Source: Lamellibrachia columna (Eukaryota > Annelida > Polychaeta > Sabellida > Siboglinidae). From it: a stretch of 64,000 nucleotides of DNA. Below are positions 1 through 11,900 of this stretch, one piece after another. The stretch is from assembly GCA_963662155.1 (NCBI GenBank), contig OY759263.1, positions 43,516,469 through 43,580,468 of the forward strand. Direction: 5' to 3'. Every line of letters starts with the position of its first letter. The stretch's first letter is position 1. A program made the position numbers and the translations under genes. Below the pieces are notes generated by a model. That model had not been told where the DNA came from. It saw nothing but the letters and a program-made list of their open reading frames with translations, and ran no database searches.

Positions 1-1688
1 TGTGACTAACACTGAGGTATGAGCTGTGATGGAAGGAGAAGCGTCAAAGCTCACTTCATCTTATTACACCGCGTATTATATGGAAGACAGAGAAATGAGC
101 AGTTGTAATGTAAGAAACTGTTGTCTAGTTTACTCTCATACAGGTTGGCTGAATGTTGCCTACTTTTATGGGGAAGTCTGTTGGAACCACCCCATTCATA
201 TTTCACAAAACTTGGTTCTGTGATATACGCCACTGACATAAAATCGTTAAGAAAATCTTTTTATTGTGGGGATGTCTGGGTTACTCTGATGTTGTAAACT
301 GTTTAGCCATTTTGGCTGAAAGCCCCCATTTCTGTTTAGCCAAATGTTCATGTATTCTGCATACTTTTCAACGACTAACTGAGTCAGGCCTCAGTTATGG
401 CCAGACTACCTACTTACCTGCGATCAAACGGGACCAGGTGTGTGTTCGACTTGCACTGACTGACTTTCATACGAAACTGGTACACTTTCTGGCATCCACA
501 ATTCACACACATTCATAGTGTGGCTCTCCAAACTCAGAAAATCTCCTATAAGTTGTGCTTGTTCAAGAGCTGCCCTGGTCCAAGGCAGTGCCCTAGTTCA
601 GTAGTTGTGTTATTCCATGAATTGTCCTAGTTCAGAAGCTGTGCTAGTTCTGTAGCTGTAATAGTTCATGAGTTGCCCTAGTTCAGTAGCTGCCCTACTT
701 ATGGACTGTCCCTGTTGGTCATTTGAGGTTGTTGGCATTGTATGTTGCCATTATTTCAGCTCACACCCACCCCTGAACCCACACACCCACTCGTGAACCC
801 ATCCACCCCATGTGAACCCACCCTCCCCCTCAGTGAATCCAGTTGGCTCACCTTTGTTTACGGATGTCAGACTTTGGACTAATGTCACTAAAGAGTTTTT
901 GACAACTTGGACAGCTAAACAGAGTCCAGCTTCTTGTACTTGATTGCAGGACCCTGAGTTAATAACTATATTAGCTGTATTGGATACCAACCAGTTGACC
1001 ACCCTAAACTCACTAATACCCATAGAGTTACATCATTAATCATTCCCTATAGGCTACTGGGGTGTTCTATTCATGTCTGTGCGGAATACCCCATCTTTTA
1101 GTATTCTGCCATGAGAATATGTGGATAATGCTATCTGGTCTAAACACTTGGCTGAGATTCTGGAGAATACACTAGATTAATGGATGTTTACTTGTATGTG
1201 TCAGTGGCCCCAATCTAGATTCCTGCAACTGCTCACCCCTTCTGAGCGCACAGTGGACTGGTCTAATGATACACCTACCCCAGAGTTATCTCAGTCTGTG
1301 GGTGTCAGTCTGCTTTCCCTATTTGGCTAGGCTCTTTGGTACAGCAGTTGAGGCGCATATCACTGGACAGGGAGCGTAATTATTGTCTGCAAATTGTGGA
1401 TAGTTGGAAATTAACTGGTTATTACCCAGGTTAACTGCAGATTATTGCTGGTGATAATCATTGAAGCGTGTTTCCGTGGCAACTGCTGTTGATTATCATT
1501 ATCGACTGGCCCAGTCAACTATGGCATTTGCTGAACTTGTTTGGGCTAAGTTGTTCATGGATCTTATGGTGCCCTCTCAGTAATTGTCAGCAGGGGGCAA
1601 CTCAAAAACTGCACGCTCGCATGCACGCACACACAGCACAGGCACATGCACGCACGCACACACGCACGCACACACATTAATTAATTTA
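1..1688. other. Flanking or intronic sequence without a recognisable gene
   Basis: No exon could be supported here. Positions 526-716 hold degenerate repeats of about 20 bases built on 'gttcagtagctg'. Positions 764-840 are C-rich with recurring 'gaaccca'. Positions 1609-1676 are an AC/ACGC microsatellite. The 5' exons of the kinase downstream (Gly-rich loop, VAIK lysine, alpha-C) are not visible, so this is probably intron or intergenic sequence of that gene. Confidence 0.5.
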
Positions 1689-1692
1689 TTAA

Positions 1693-2728
1693 CCCATTAG
1701 ATCCAAGGATTTAGTGAACAAATGCTCCTCTAATCCCATGATTATTGGCAAATTCTGAGTGTATTTAGCACCTTGTGTTAAAAAATCTGTAGAAAAAACT
1801 ATACAGTATTGATAATTGCAAGTTGTGTTTATTTTGAAGAGTATTAATTTCCCCATTTGCTTGTACATAAACAAATGAGATTTGATCATAAAATGTTCAC
1901 AATTTGCAAAGACAAAATAATTGTTTTTTAACTGTAACTTGACCAAACATTTTCACAGACATTTGACAATGATCTGTTGCCATTACCATATGCAATGCAA
2001 ATGTAGCAGTGTCTATTAGTTTTGCCCCACTAAAACAATTATCCAAATCTGACGGTTACTTTTCACGTTTTTGGCAACGTGCATGAAATAAAAAAAATTG
2101 CTACTTTCAAGGCCCCGAGCTGCAGCATCTGATGGCTCCTGCAAAGGCCCTTCCAACAACGAACATAAAAATAAATATTAAAAATTATAATTTTACAACG
2201 GTGTAAAAATTAAACAAATTAGCAACAAATTAGCTGGCTGTTTAGATTGCTAACCATCATCAGCAGGCAGACCAGCAGTCGGCTAGGTACATTTCATTGC
2301 ACATCTGGGTGGGCTGGGCAACTAACTACATGCATTAATTTAGCGGGAAGCTAACACGAAAAAACAATCAAAGTACAAAAAAACAGCTTAAGTGGTTGCC
2401 AGTTTCCTTGTCTGATCCATTCTCCATTTCGCCAGCATCGCTGTCACTGTCCCTATCCCAAAGCATTTCAGTTGAACCGCCAAGTTGAACTGCAAAACGT
2501 TGAAGTAAACAGAAGAAAATAAAATTTTCAAATATGGCGACTTATACATGCGACGAGCGGAGGTTGTCGCGAGACATGTTCGCTATACACTGTAAAAATT
2601 TCATAGCGTTTAGTTCACTGGTTAATCGCCAGGAATTTTTTTTAATACAATTCCCTGTCTCCAGCCAGTGGCGGCCGTTCTAGGATTCTGTAGAGCGGCC
2701 TGTGGCAGCCATTCTTGGATCTAATGAG
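1693..2728. mobile_element. piggyBac-like non-autonomous element (MITE)
   Basis: The segment is bounded on both sides by TTAA (1689-1692 and 2729-2732). Its ends are inverted: the left end starts CCCATTAGATCCAAGGAT and the right end, read inward, starts CTCATTAGATCCAAGAAT, matching at 16 of 18 positions. TTAA target duplication with a C-rich terminal inverted repeat is the known piggyBac signature. No transposase ORF is present in the 1 kb interior, so this is a non-autonomous copy. Confidence 0.6.
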
Positions 2729-2920
2729 TTAAAAAGAAACTATGATCGTTGAAACAAAGATTTATTTTATTGTTGTGATTTTAGGACACAATTTAAATTG
2801 TAACGTTAGAAACTGAAGTGCCAGCAGTGTTATGGTTGATGTAGCTAGCTGTATTTCTACAGTGTTTTTACAACAAATCAGCAGCAGATCACCCGTCCCA
2901 TGGGCCCTGTACTTGGAACA

Positions 2921-3042
2921 CTGTACTTGTACTGTACTTGTACTGTACTTGTACTGTACTTGTACTGTACTTGTACTGTACTTGTACTGTACTTGTACTG
3001 TACTTGTACTGTACTTGTACTGTACTTGTACTGTACTTGTAG
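2921..3042. repeat. 11-bp tandem repeat (ctgtacttgta)
   Basis: About eleven near-perfect copies of an 11-bp unit. Each carries the palindrome GTAC, so either strand can fold on itself. It lies just before a SINE-derived block. Confidence 0.9.
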
Positions 3043-3147
3043 TTGGCAGAATTAACTGAACCACATCATAGACACTTCTGACATGACTCATGGTTGAGAG
3101 ATAAGTCCACAGCAGGTTACTTCCCCGGGCATAGATACCAGGTAGAA

Positions 3148-3278
3148 GGACCAACAGCTTTTAGTCCATCTTCCGAAAGGCACAAGTGATGTGCGTTGAA
3201 CAAAATTACCCAAGTTTTAAAATGGCATTTAAAATGGACTGGTGCTCTGACCTCTGAGTTACTGCAGCCCACTGTGGC
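3148..3278 (-). mobile_element. tRNA-derived SINE, body portion
   Basis: On the minus strand the sequence contains the same body as other SINEs in this window ('cggaag', 'actaaaagc', 'gttggtcc', cf. 27148-27304). The body runs directly into a head-derived tandem array at 3279-4580. Confidence 0.6.
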
Positions 3279-4580
3279 ACTGGTCCTCTCCGTTGATGGT
3301 TTGGCACTCTAACCACTGAGTTACTGCAGCCCACTGTGGCACTGGTCCTCTCCGTTGATGGTTTGGCACTCTAACCACTGAGTTACTGCAGCCCACTGTG
3401 GCACTGGTCCTCTCCGTTGATGGTTTGGCACTCTGATCACTGAGTTACTGCAGCCCACTGTGGCACTGGTCTTCTCCATTGATGGTCTGGCACTCTGATC
3501 ACTGAGTTACTGCAGCCCACTGTGGCACTGGTCCTCTCCATTGATGGTCTGGCACTCTGATCACTGAGTTACTGCAGCCCACTGTGGCACTGGTCCTCTC
3601 CATTGATGGTCTGGCACTCTAACCACTGAGTTACTGCAGCCCACTGTGGCACTGGTCCTCTCCATTGATGGTCTGGCACTCTGATCACTGAGTTACTGCA
3701 GCCCACTGTGGCACTGGTCCTCTCCATTGATGGTCTGGCACTCTAACCACTGAGTTACTGCAGCCCACTGTGGCACTGGTCCTCTCCATTGATGGTCTGG
3801 CACTCTGATCACTGAGTTACTGCAGCCCACTGGCACTGGTCCTCTCCATTGATGGTCTGGCACTCTGATCACTGAGTTACTGCAGCCCACTGTGGCACTG
3901 GTCCTCTCCGTTGATGGTCTGGCACTCTGATCACTGGGTTACTGCAGCCCACTGTGGCACTGGTCCTCTCCATTGATGGTCTGGCACTCTGATCACTGAG
4001 TTACTGCAGCCCACTGTGGCACTGGTCCTCTCCATTGATGGTCTGGCACTCTAACCACTGAGTTACTGCAGCCCACTGTGGCACTGGTCCTCTCCATTGA
4101 TGGTCTGGCACTCTGATCACTGAGTTACTGCAGCCCACTGTGGCACTGGTCCTCTCCATTGATGGTCTGGCACTCTGACCACTGAGTTACTGCAGCCCAC
4201 TGTGGCACTGGTCCTCTCCGTTGATGGTCTGGCACTCTGATCACTGAGTTACTGCAGCCCACTGGCACTGGTCCTCTCCATTGATGGTCTGGTACTCTGA
4301 TCACTGAGTTACTGCAGCCCACTGTGGCACTGGTCCTCTCCGTTGATGGTCTGGCACTCTGATTACTGAGTTACTGCAGCCCACTGTGGCACTGGTCCTC
4401 TCCATTGATGGTCTGGCACTCTGATCACTGAGTTACTGCAGCCCACTGTGGCACTGGTCCTCTCCGTTGATGGTCTGGCACTCTGATCACTGAGTTACTG
4501 CAGCCCACTGTGGCACTGGTCCTCTCCATTGATGGTCTGGCACTCTGATCACTGAGTTACTGCAGCCCACTGTGACACTG
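3279..4580. repeat. 62-bp minisatellite, about 21 copies, derived from a SINE tRNA-like head
   Basis: The period is 62 bases (for example copies at 3279 and 3341); two copies are short by a few bases near 3829 and 4261. On the minus strand each unit holds 'CTCAGTGGTTAGAGTGCC' or a variant, which is a Pol III A-box-like tRNA head. The unit matches the head of the SINE at 10030 over about 50 bases. The B-box region is not part of the unit. Positions 4581-5117 hold nothing recognisable. Confidence 0.85.
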
Positions 4581-5117
4581 GTTATCTAATTCTAACAAAA
4601 CATAACTAGAATAATTGCCTAGGAAACATGTTACACTGCCATGTTAATGAATGCCAGTGGTGCACTGCGCTGTCCACCGAGTTAAATAAACATTACAAAA
4701 TAATGATGTTAGAGAGAAATATATAGAAAACGTGTGCAGTGTGGAAAGAGACTTAGTGAATGTCTTATTATGTGGTGTGACGAAGGCTGAATACCTAGAG
4801 TTGTTGAGTTGACTAGCAACAGCAGGCAGTCAGGCAGTTATAAACATAGGCTCATAAACAAGCAGCTGTAACATTAAGAAGCCTTGGAGGAACCCTGCAC
4901 TATCCCCTGTATGGAACACTTCAGACATCTGCTTGGTTTTCCTACGGGCTCTTCTAGGATGTCGTTGCCATGCCAACCAAAGTTCTATTTCTGTGTGCTT
5001 CCAGATAGCTCAGAGAGGTGTGGGTTTTTGCTGGGTGAAGGAATGCTGACTGCGTTTCTGGCTGTTGGAGTGTTACTTACCTAAATCTTTTTTTCTTTGT
5101 ATAGCACCTAAAACTAA

Positions 5118-5345
5118 CTCGATGGTTTGGTGCTCGTTTTGTGACCAGAAGGTACTGGGGTCAAACCCCAGGCTGGCGAGCAACCAGGATATTTCAAAAG
5201 AATTGGGTACACCTAACTGACTCGCCTAGCTCCTGACATGTGGAAAGGACGTTAGACGTATGTGTCTTGTGGATGAGACACCAACACTAACGCCATAAGT
5301 CCTTTCTTCCTAGTGGCTATGCCAGGGGAAATAAAAGATACAACA
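5118..5345 (+). mobile_element. Probable tRNA-derived SINE of a second family
   Basis: A B-box-like stretch 'ggggtcaaaccccaggc' lies about 30 bases after a tRNA-like start, followed by a body unrelated to the other SINEs. Ends are not defined. Positions 5346-5901 after it show nothing else. Confidence 0.4.
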
Positions 5346-5901
5346 CAGGTGGTAAATGTGGTGGTCTCTATCTCTAACTTACTGTGAATGTACCTGTCTG
5401 CACTATACTCTAGTTACATTATAAATTAAGGCTGTTTATTTTTTATTAGTTGGTTTATGGATCCGCCAACCCGATAATTTTGTTTTTTAAAAAAACTTCT
5501 TTACATTTTCATTGTGTTATATATGAAACATCTGTGCTCAAAGACGAGCCCGTGATTAATCAGATTGTACTTCAATATAATGTTGGCATTTGTATTGGTC
5601 TCCCATTTTCATCTAGACTAGTGTTTAGTGGGAGCATAAATGGAAATAGCCCTCCTGATTTGTGTAAGCCTTGTGATATTTCACTGTTCGTTCACTAGGT
5701 GTCACTACCAAACTCATTGGAAGCAAATTACTGATACTGCGTTATGAAATACACTTGTGTTAGTTTAGTCAACAACTTAATTTGCATTTATGTCAGATTG
5801 TTTTTTAAATATAGAACAACAGTGTTTCAATTCCAATGACATTGTAAGTAAGCTTATAAATAACTGTGACTGTTTCTGATGACTGTCTGCTTCTCTTTCA
5901 G

Positions 5902-5992
5902 CCTGTGTGTGCGCATGCTAGACTGGTTTGACTACCACGGCCACATGTGTATGGCATTCAACAAACTTGGCCTCAGCGTCTTTGACTTCTTG
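5902..5992 (+). CDS. CLK2-like kinase exon A (subdomain IV-V, hinge)
   Basis: The exon follows 'ttctctttcag' and ends at 'ttcttg|gtaagt'. It encodes [19 protein letters not shown] followed by [11 protein letters not shown]. It enters in phase 1 and leaves in phase 0. The hinge normally reads FELLG or FEMLG; here E is N and the next residue is K. Confidence 0.93.
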
Positions 5993-8900
5993 GTAAGTCT
6001 TTATCTTATACTTCGATGAATTCAGCATTAAAACTGATGGTGAAATAACAGTGTCTGTGAAGGCATTGTGTCTTCCTTTAGTAGGTGTCTTTGAAGGCAT
6101 TGTTTCTTCCTTTAGTGGGTGTCTGTGAAGGCATTGTGTCTTCCTTTAGTGGGTGTCTGTGAAGGCTTTGTGTCTTCCTTTAGGGGGTGTCTTTGAAGGT
6201 ATTGTGTCTTCCTTTAGTGGGTGTCTTTGAAGGCATTGTGTCTTCCTTTAGTAGGTGTCTTTGAAGGCATTGTTTCTTCCTTTAGTGGGTGTCTGTGAAG
6301 GCATTGTGTCTTCCTTTAGTGGGTGTCTTTGAAGGCATTGTGTCTTCCTTTAGTAGGTGTCTTTGAAGGCATTGTTTCTTCCTTTAGTGGGTGTCTGTGA
6401 AGGCATTGTGTCTTCCTTTAGTGGGTGTCTGTGAAGGCTTTGTGTCTTCCTTTAGGGGGTGTCTTTGAAGGCATTGTGTCTTCCTTTAGTGGGTGTCTTT
6501 GAAGGCATTGTGTCTTCCTTTAGTAGGTGTCTTTGAAGGCATTGTTTCTTCCTTTAGTGGGTGTCTGTGAAGGCATTGTGTCTTCCTTTAGTGGGTGTCT
6601 GTGAAGGCTTTGTGTCTTCCTTTAGGGGGTGTCTTTGAAGGCATTGTGTCTTCCTTTAGTAGGTGTCTTTGAAGGCATTGTGTCTTCCTTTAGTAGGTGT
6701 CTTTGAAGGCATTGTTTCTTCCTTTAGTGGGTGTCTGTGAAGGCATTGTTTCTTCCTTTAGTGGGTGTCTGTGAAGGCATTGTGTCTTCCTTTAGTGGGT
6801 GTCTGTGAAGGCTTTGTGTCTTCCTTTAGGGGGTGTCTTTGAAGGCATTGTGTCTTCCTTTAGTGGGTGTCTTTGAAGGCATTGTGTCTTCCTTTAGTGG
6901 GTGTCTTTGAAGGCATTGTTTCTTCCTTTAGTGGGTGTCTGTGAAGGCTTTATGTCTTCCTTTAGTGGGTGTCTTTGAAGGCATTGTGTCTTCCTTTAGT
7001 GGGTGTCTTTGAAGGCATTGTGTCTTCCTTTAGTGGGTGTCTGTGAAGGCTTTGTGTCTTCCTGTAGTGGGTGTCTGTGAAGGCTTTGTGTCTTCCTTTA
7101 GTGGGTGGCTGCGAAGGCTTTGTGTCTTCCTTTAGTGGAAGTCTGCGAAGGCTTTGCGTCTTCCTTTAGTGGGTGTCTGTGAAGGCATTGTGTCTTCCTT
7201 TAGTGGGTGTCTGTGAAGGCTTTGTGTCTTCCTTTAGTGGGTGGCTGCGAAGGCTTTGTGTCTTCCTTTAGTGGGTGTCTGTGAAGGCATTGTGTCTTCC
7301 TTTAGTAGGTGTGTGCGAAGGCTTTGTGTCTTCCTTTAGTGGGTGTCTTTGAAGGCATTGTGTCTTCCTTTAGTGGGTGTCTGTGAAGGCTTTGTGTCTT
7401 CCTTTAGTGGGTGTCTGTGAAGGCTTTGTGTCTTCCTTTAGTGGGTGTCTGCGAAGGCTTTGTGTCTTCCTTTAGTGGGTGTCTGTGAAGGCTTTGTGTC
7501 TTCCTTTAGTGGGTGTCTGTGAAGGCATTGTGTCTTCCTTTAGTGGGTGTCTGTGAAGGCTTTGTGTCTTCCTTTAGTGGGTGTCTGCGAAGGCTTTGTG
7601 TCTTCCTTTAGGAGTGTCTGTGAAGGCATTGTGTCTTCCTTTAGTGGGTGTCTGAGAAGGCTTTGTGTCTTCATTTAGTGGGTGTCTGCGAAGGCATTGT
7701 GTCTTCCTTTAGTGGGTGTCTGTGAAGGCATTGTGTCTTCCTTTAGTGGGGTTCTGGCAATTTCAGAAATTGATTGTTGGCAGCGTTGATTGAGTTGACA
7801 ACACATTTTTGTTTCTGTCGAGTTGTGATATAATAATAAGAATATTAATGTAATAATAACAAATCTAAAACATAAATTATCTTAAATGGCCGTCACATGT
7901 CAAAGCTCACAACTAAAAGGGCTTAATGCCAAATCAAAAAGTCACAATTGCATACAAAAACAATTAGTCCTCACCGATGATCCATAAACAAGACAGTAAG
8001 TGTGTTTCCAGTAGTTATAATGTTTGTTAAAATAGTGTGTTTTTAAGGCCCTTTAAAGGTGGCCTCACTGGTCTTTTTGTGCATTGAACTTATTGTTGCT
8101 ATTATTATTTATTTTAGAATGAAATGATCAACAAGTGTAAACATACCAGCCTTCCAGTTGCCTAATCTGAATCCAATGTCCCAGCATAAGGCAATTACCA
8201 CAGCAGCTGTTCCTGTTAACACAATTAGTCACAGTAGTTTGCCAGTGTAAGAACCTCAACTAAGGTGTAGTGACTTTAACCCTCACCAGATGGTAACGCT
8301 GATTTATGGCAAGTATCCACCGGTTTTGGCACAGAAAAGAATACTTCTAAAAACGAAATGTTTGTCAATATTTCTCTCGGGTTTACTGTGAATGACTCAC
8401 AACAGGTTGAGTGATGACTCGCTGCCAGTGCCAGGAATTGCTTCCAGGAACTGTTTCCTGATAAATTTCCAAGATAACGTGAGCTTGGTGGATGTGTTTG
8501 GTGGATGTGCTCATAAACAGTTGTATACATACTGCAGAAAAGAATCACTGTGCATAACTCTTAGCAGCTTATTTAACTAACTACTTGCTGATGCGTCTTC
8601 CACAAACATAATTAATTATACTTCTTAAATGGATTGATGTTCCCATCTCTTGGAATGTGGAATTTGACATTGTTTTACTTCTCAAGAAACTTCTAGTTAT
8701 TTTTCCTGATATTTCAATGTAATTTCTAATAATAACAATAACTGCATCGTCCACTCATGATTTTAACAGTAATGTGTTTCCACTTGTAGAAATGACATCA
8801 AATAGCTTTGGAATCCCATAACACTAGATTAGTGTGACCAAAGTGAAATGTTTTTTATTTGTTTCTTTGCAATCTTCAGATAACAATATCTTTTTTAAAC

Positions 8901-11900
8901 ATTTTGTGATAGAGAGCAATATTTGGTGATGAACTGAAATGGGCCTGAATTAATGTTACTTGATTTGACTGTCTCACAACCGTCTTTGATGTTGTTGCAT
9001 TGCAGAAGGACAATATATATCAACCCTACCCGATTGACCAGGTTCGACATATGGCGTACCAGCTGTGCTGGGCAGTCAAATGTAAGTATGGCAGCACTAT
9101 GCCCTGATCCCATGACAGCTGTCCCTGTGATCCCATCAGTCTTTTCCACAGAATTCCATCCCTCCTGTTGGGATCATTCTTGAAGTTGCTTAGGGATCTT
9201 GTCAAAAAACAGCTGAACACTAATTCCGTGGAAGGACACTAATGTGTTCTTAATGTGCATTACGTAAGTGTGACTAGATTTTTATTAAAAAAAACAGTTT
9301 CATTCTTTACTAATGGAGATTTTAGGAAACAAGTTTGAATTCAGTGACAAAAACTGGCACTGCTTGTGGTCTTACAAGCAGGTTTGTTGTCGTGAAGCAT
9401 GCTCCAGATGAGAGCAGTTTTTACACAAAATAAAACTGGTATTTTGTTGGTTTCCCTCTTTACTTGCTGCATTCTCTGTGCACATCACAGCTCACTCTTG
9501 GTAACAGACACCAGTCGTCAAGATGTACACACTGTTATTGCTTGTACAGGCACGTCTCATTCATCTAAGCAGCTGTCACATCATTAAGGTGCCTTGTAAG
9601 CACCAGTGCTGCAATGTCAACCAGAGAAGTACTAAGTCTCCAATTTTTATGATGACATCATTTTAGCAGTAGCAGGACACACTATCTGTGTCACATTGAC
9701 CGCCCAAATATGTTTTAAGGAAGCAGCTTTTTTATTATAATCTGACCGTTATCAGTTTTGGGCAGTTAAAATGTTACAATAGATATATTTTATATTAAAT
9801 AACGTGATTTAATGATAAAACATTCAGATTGTGATTTCATGTGGTTGTTTCGCACAGAAAGCTTCAATAAAGATAGATGTGTGAGCACGTTGCTGGGCAG
9901 CATGGATCACTTCCAATGACAGCAGAATGCTAGCAGCTGGCCATGTATTGGCCACAGCCCATAAAAGTTGTGTGTAATGACCTAATTAACAGAACTGTAG
10001 AATTCTAGCTGTATACAGCTGCTGGCTCCTGACAGGGTGCGCAGTGGCTCAGTGGTTAGAACACCAGACCCTCATTCGAGAGGACCAGTGTTTGGATCTT
10101 CTTACTGCCGTTTCGAAGCTTCATAGCTTTAGTTCACCCAGCTGTGTAAATGAGTACCTGGATGTAGACAGTGGAAGGTAGATATGAACAAATAGTCCTG
10201 ATGCAGTAATTGCAGCGTGGCTGAATGCTTCCCAGTGTAAAGTGCTTTAACTAGATAAAGTGTAAAGTGCTTTGACTAGATAAAGTGTAAAGTACTTTGA
10301 CTAGATAAAGTGCTATACGAGAAGTTTACCCTTTTTACTTACCTTTCAGCGTTGTACCGCCATGCGTGTAGTTGTTGCAGTGATGCCCTCACAACCAGTG
10401 GTTAATATTTACCTTGTTTATCTTCCAATATAGTTCTTCATGACAATCACCTGACACACACTGACCTGAAGCCGGAGAATATTCTCTTTCTTAACTCCGA
10501 CTCCAACATCACTTACAACCCAAAGAAGGTAGGTAGTCTTTCTACATTCGGTATTCATTACAAGCATTTCTTTTGTTAAGCATCTGGTTTGTTTTAATGT
10601 AAAATTCTGTGTTAGTTAGGATGTGATTAATGTTACAATAGTGAAATAACGTAAAACTGCCTGTGAAGTAAATACATTTTTCTCATCTTGTTTTAGAATT
10701 AATTCACAAAAAAATCTAACCTATCTAGTATCCACCATGACATGCTAGCTCTAGTATCCACCATGACATGCTAGCTCTAGCATCCACTATGACATGCTAG
10801 CTCTAGTATCCACCATGACATGCTAGCTCTAGCATCCACTATGACATGCTAGCTCTAGTATCCACCATGACATGCTAGCTCTAGTATCCACCATGACATG
10901 CTAGCTCTAGTATCCACCATGACATGCTAGCTCTAGCATCCACTATGACATGCTAGCTCTAGTATCCACCATGACATGCTAGCTCTAGCATCCACTATGA
11001 CATGCTAGCTCTAGTATCCACCATGACATGCTAGCTCCAGCATCCACTATGACATGCTAGCTCTAGTATCCACCATGACATGCTAGCTCTAGCATCCACC
11101 ATGACATGCTAGCTCTAGTATCCACCATGACATGCTAGCTCTAGTATCCACCATGACATGCTAGCTCTAGCATCCACTATGACATGCTAGCTCTAGTATC
11201 CACCATGACATGCTAGCTCTAGCATCCACTATGACATGCTAGCTCTAGTATCCACCATGACATGCTAGCTCCAGCATCCACTATGACATGCTAGCTCTAG
11301 TATCCACCATGACATGCTAGCTCTAGTATCCACCATGACATGCTAGCTCTAGCATCCACTATGACATGCTAGCTCTAGTATCCACCATGACATGCTAGCT
11401 CTAGCATCCACTATGACATGCTAGCTCTAGTATCCACCATGACATGCTAGCTCTAGCATCCACCATGACATGCTAGCTCTAGTATCCACCATGACATGCT
11501 AGCTCTAGTATCCACCATGACATGCTAGCTCTAGCATCCACCATGACATGCTAGCTCTAGTATCCACCATGACATGCTAGCTCTAGTATCCACCATGACA
11601 TGCTAGTGAGTTTATACAAATTTGTTATTAGTTTTGGTGAAATCATAGGACAAACTTTTGGTTTATTTTATTTCTGGATCCAGTAAAAAATTTGGCAAAG
11701 CTTTTCTGCTCTATCTGCTATGACAAAGCTCTTCATACTTTCGCAAGTTACCCAATCTAATGATAAAGTCAATTCTTTCTATGATTTCAACAAAAGTATC
11801 CATTCCTTCATTAAACTGACTGTGTGTGTGACTTAGACAATTCACACACTACAGATGTGACTGTTCCATGATGGGCTAAATGAATTGCAGAGGAACTGTT

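Noticed and set aside
10725..11607. CRISPR-like array
   Set aside because: The units are contiguous with no unique spacers, and the window is from an animal genome. The same applies to the other arrays.
10725..11607. Repeated Kozak-like start codons (ccaccATGaca) as translated mini-ORFs
   Set aside because: Each reads only ATG ACA TGC TAG and sits in an intron.
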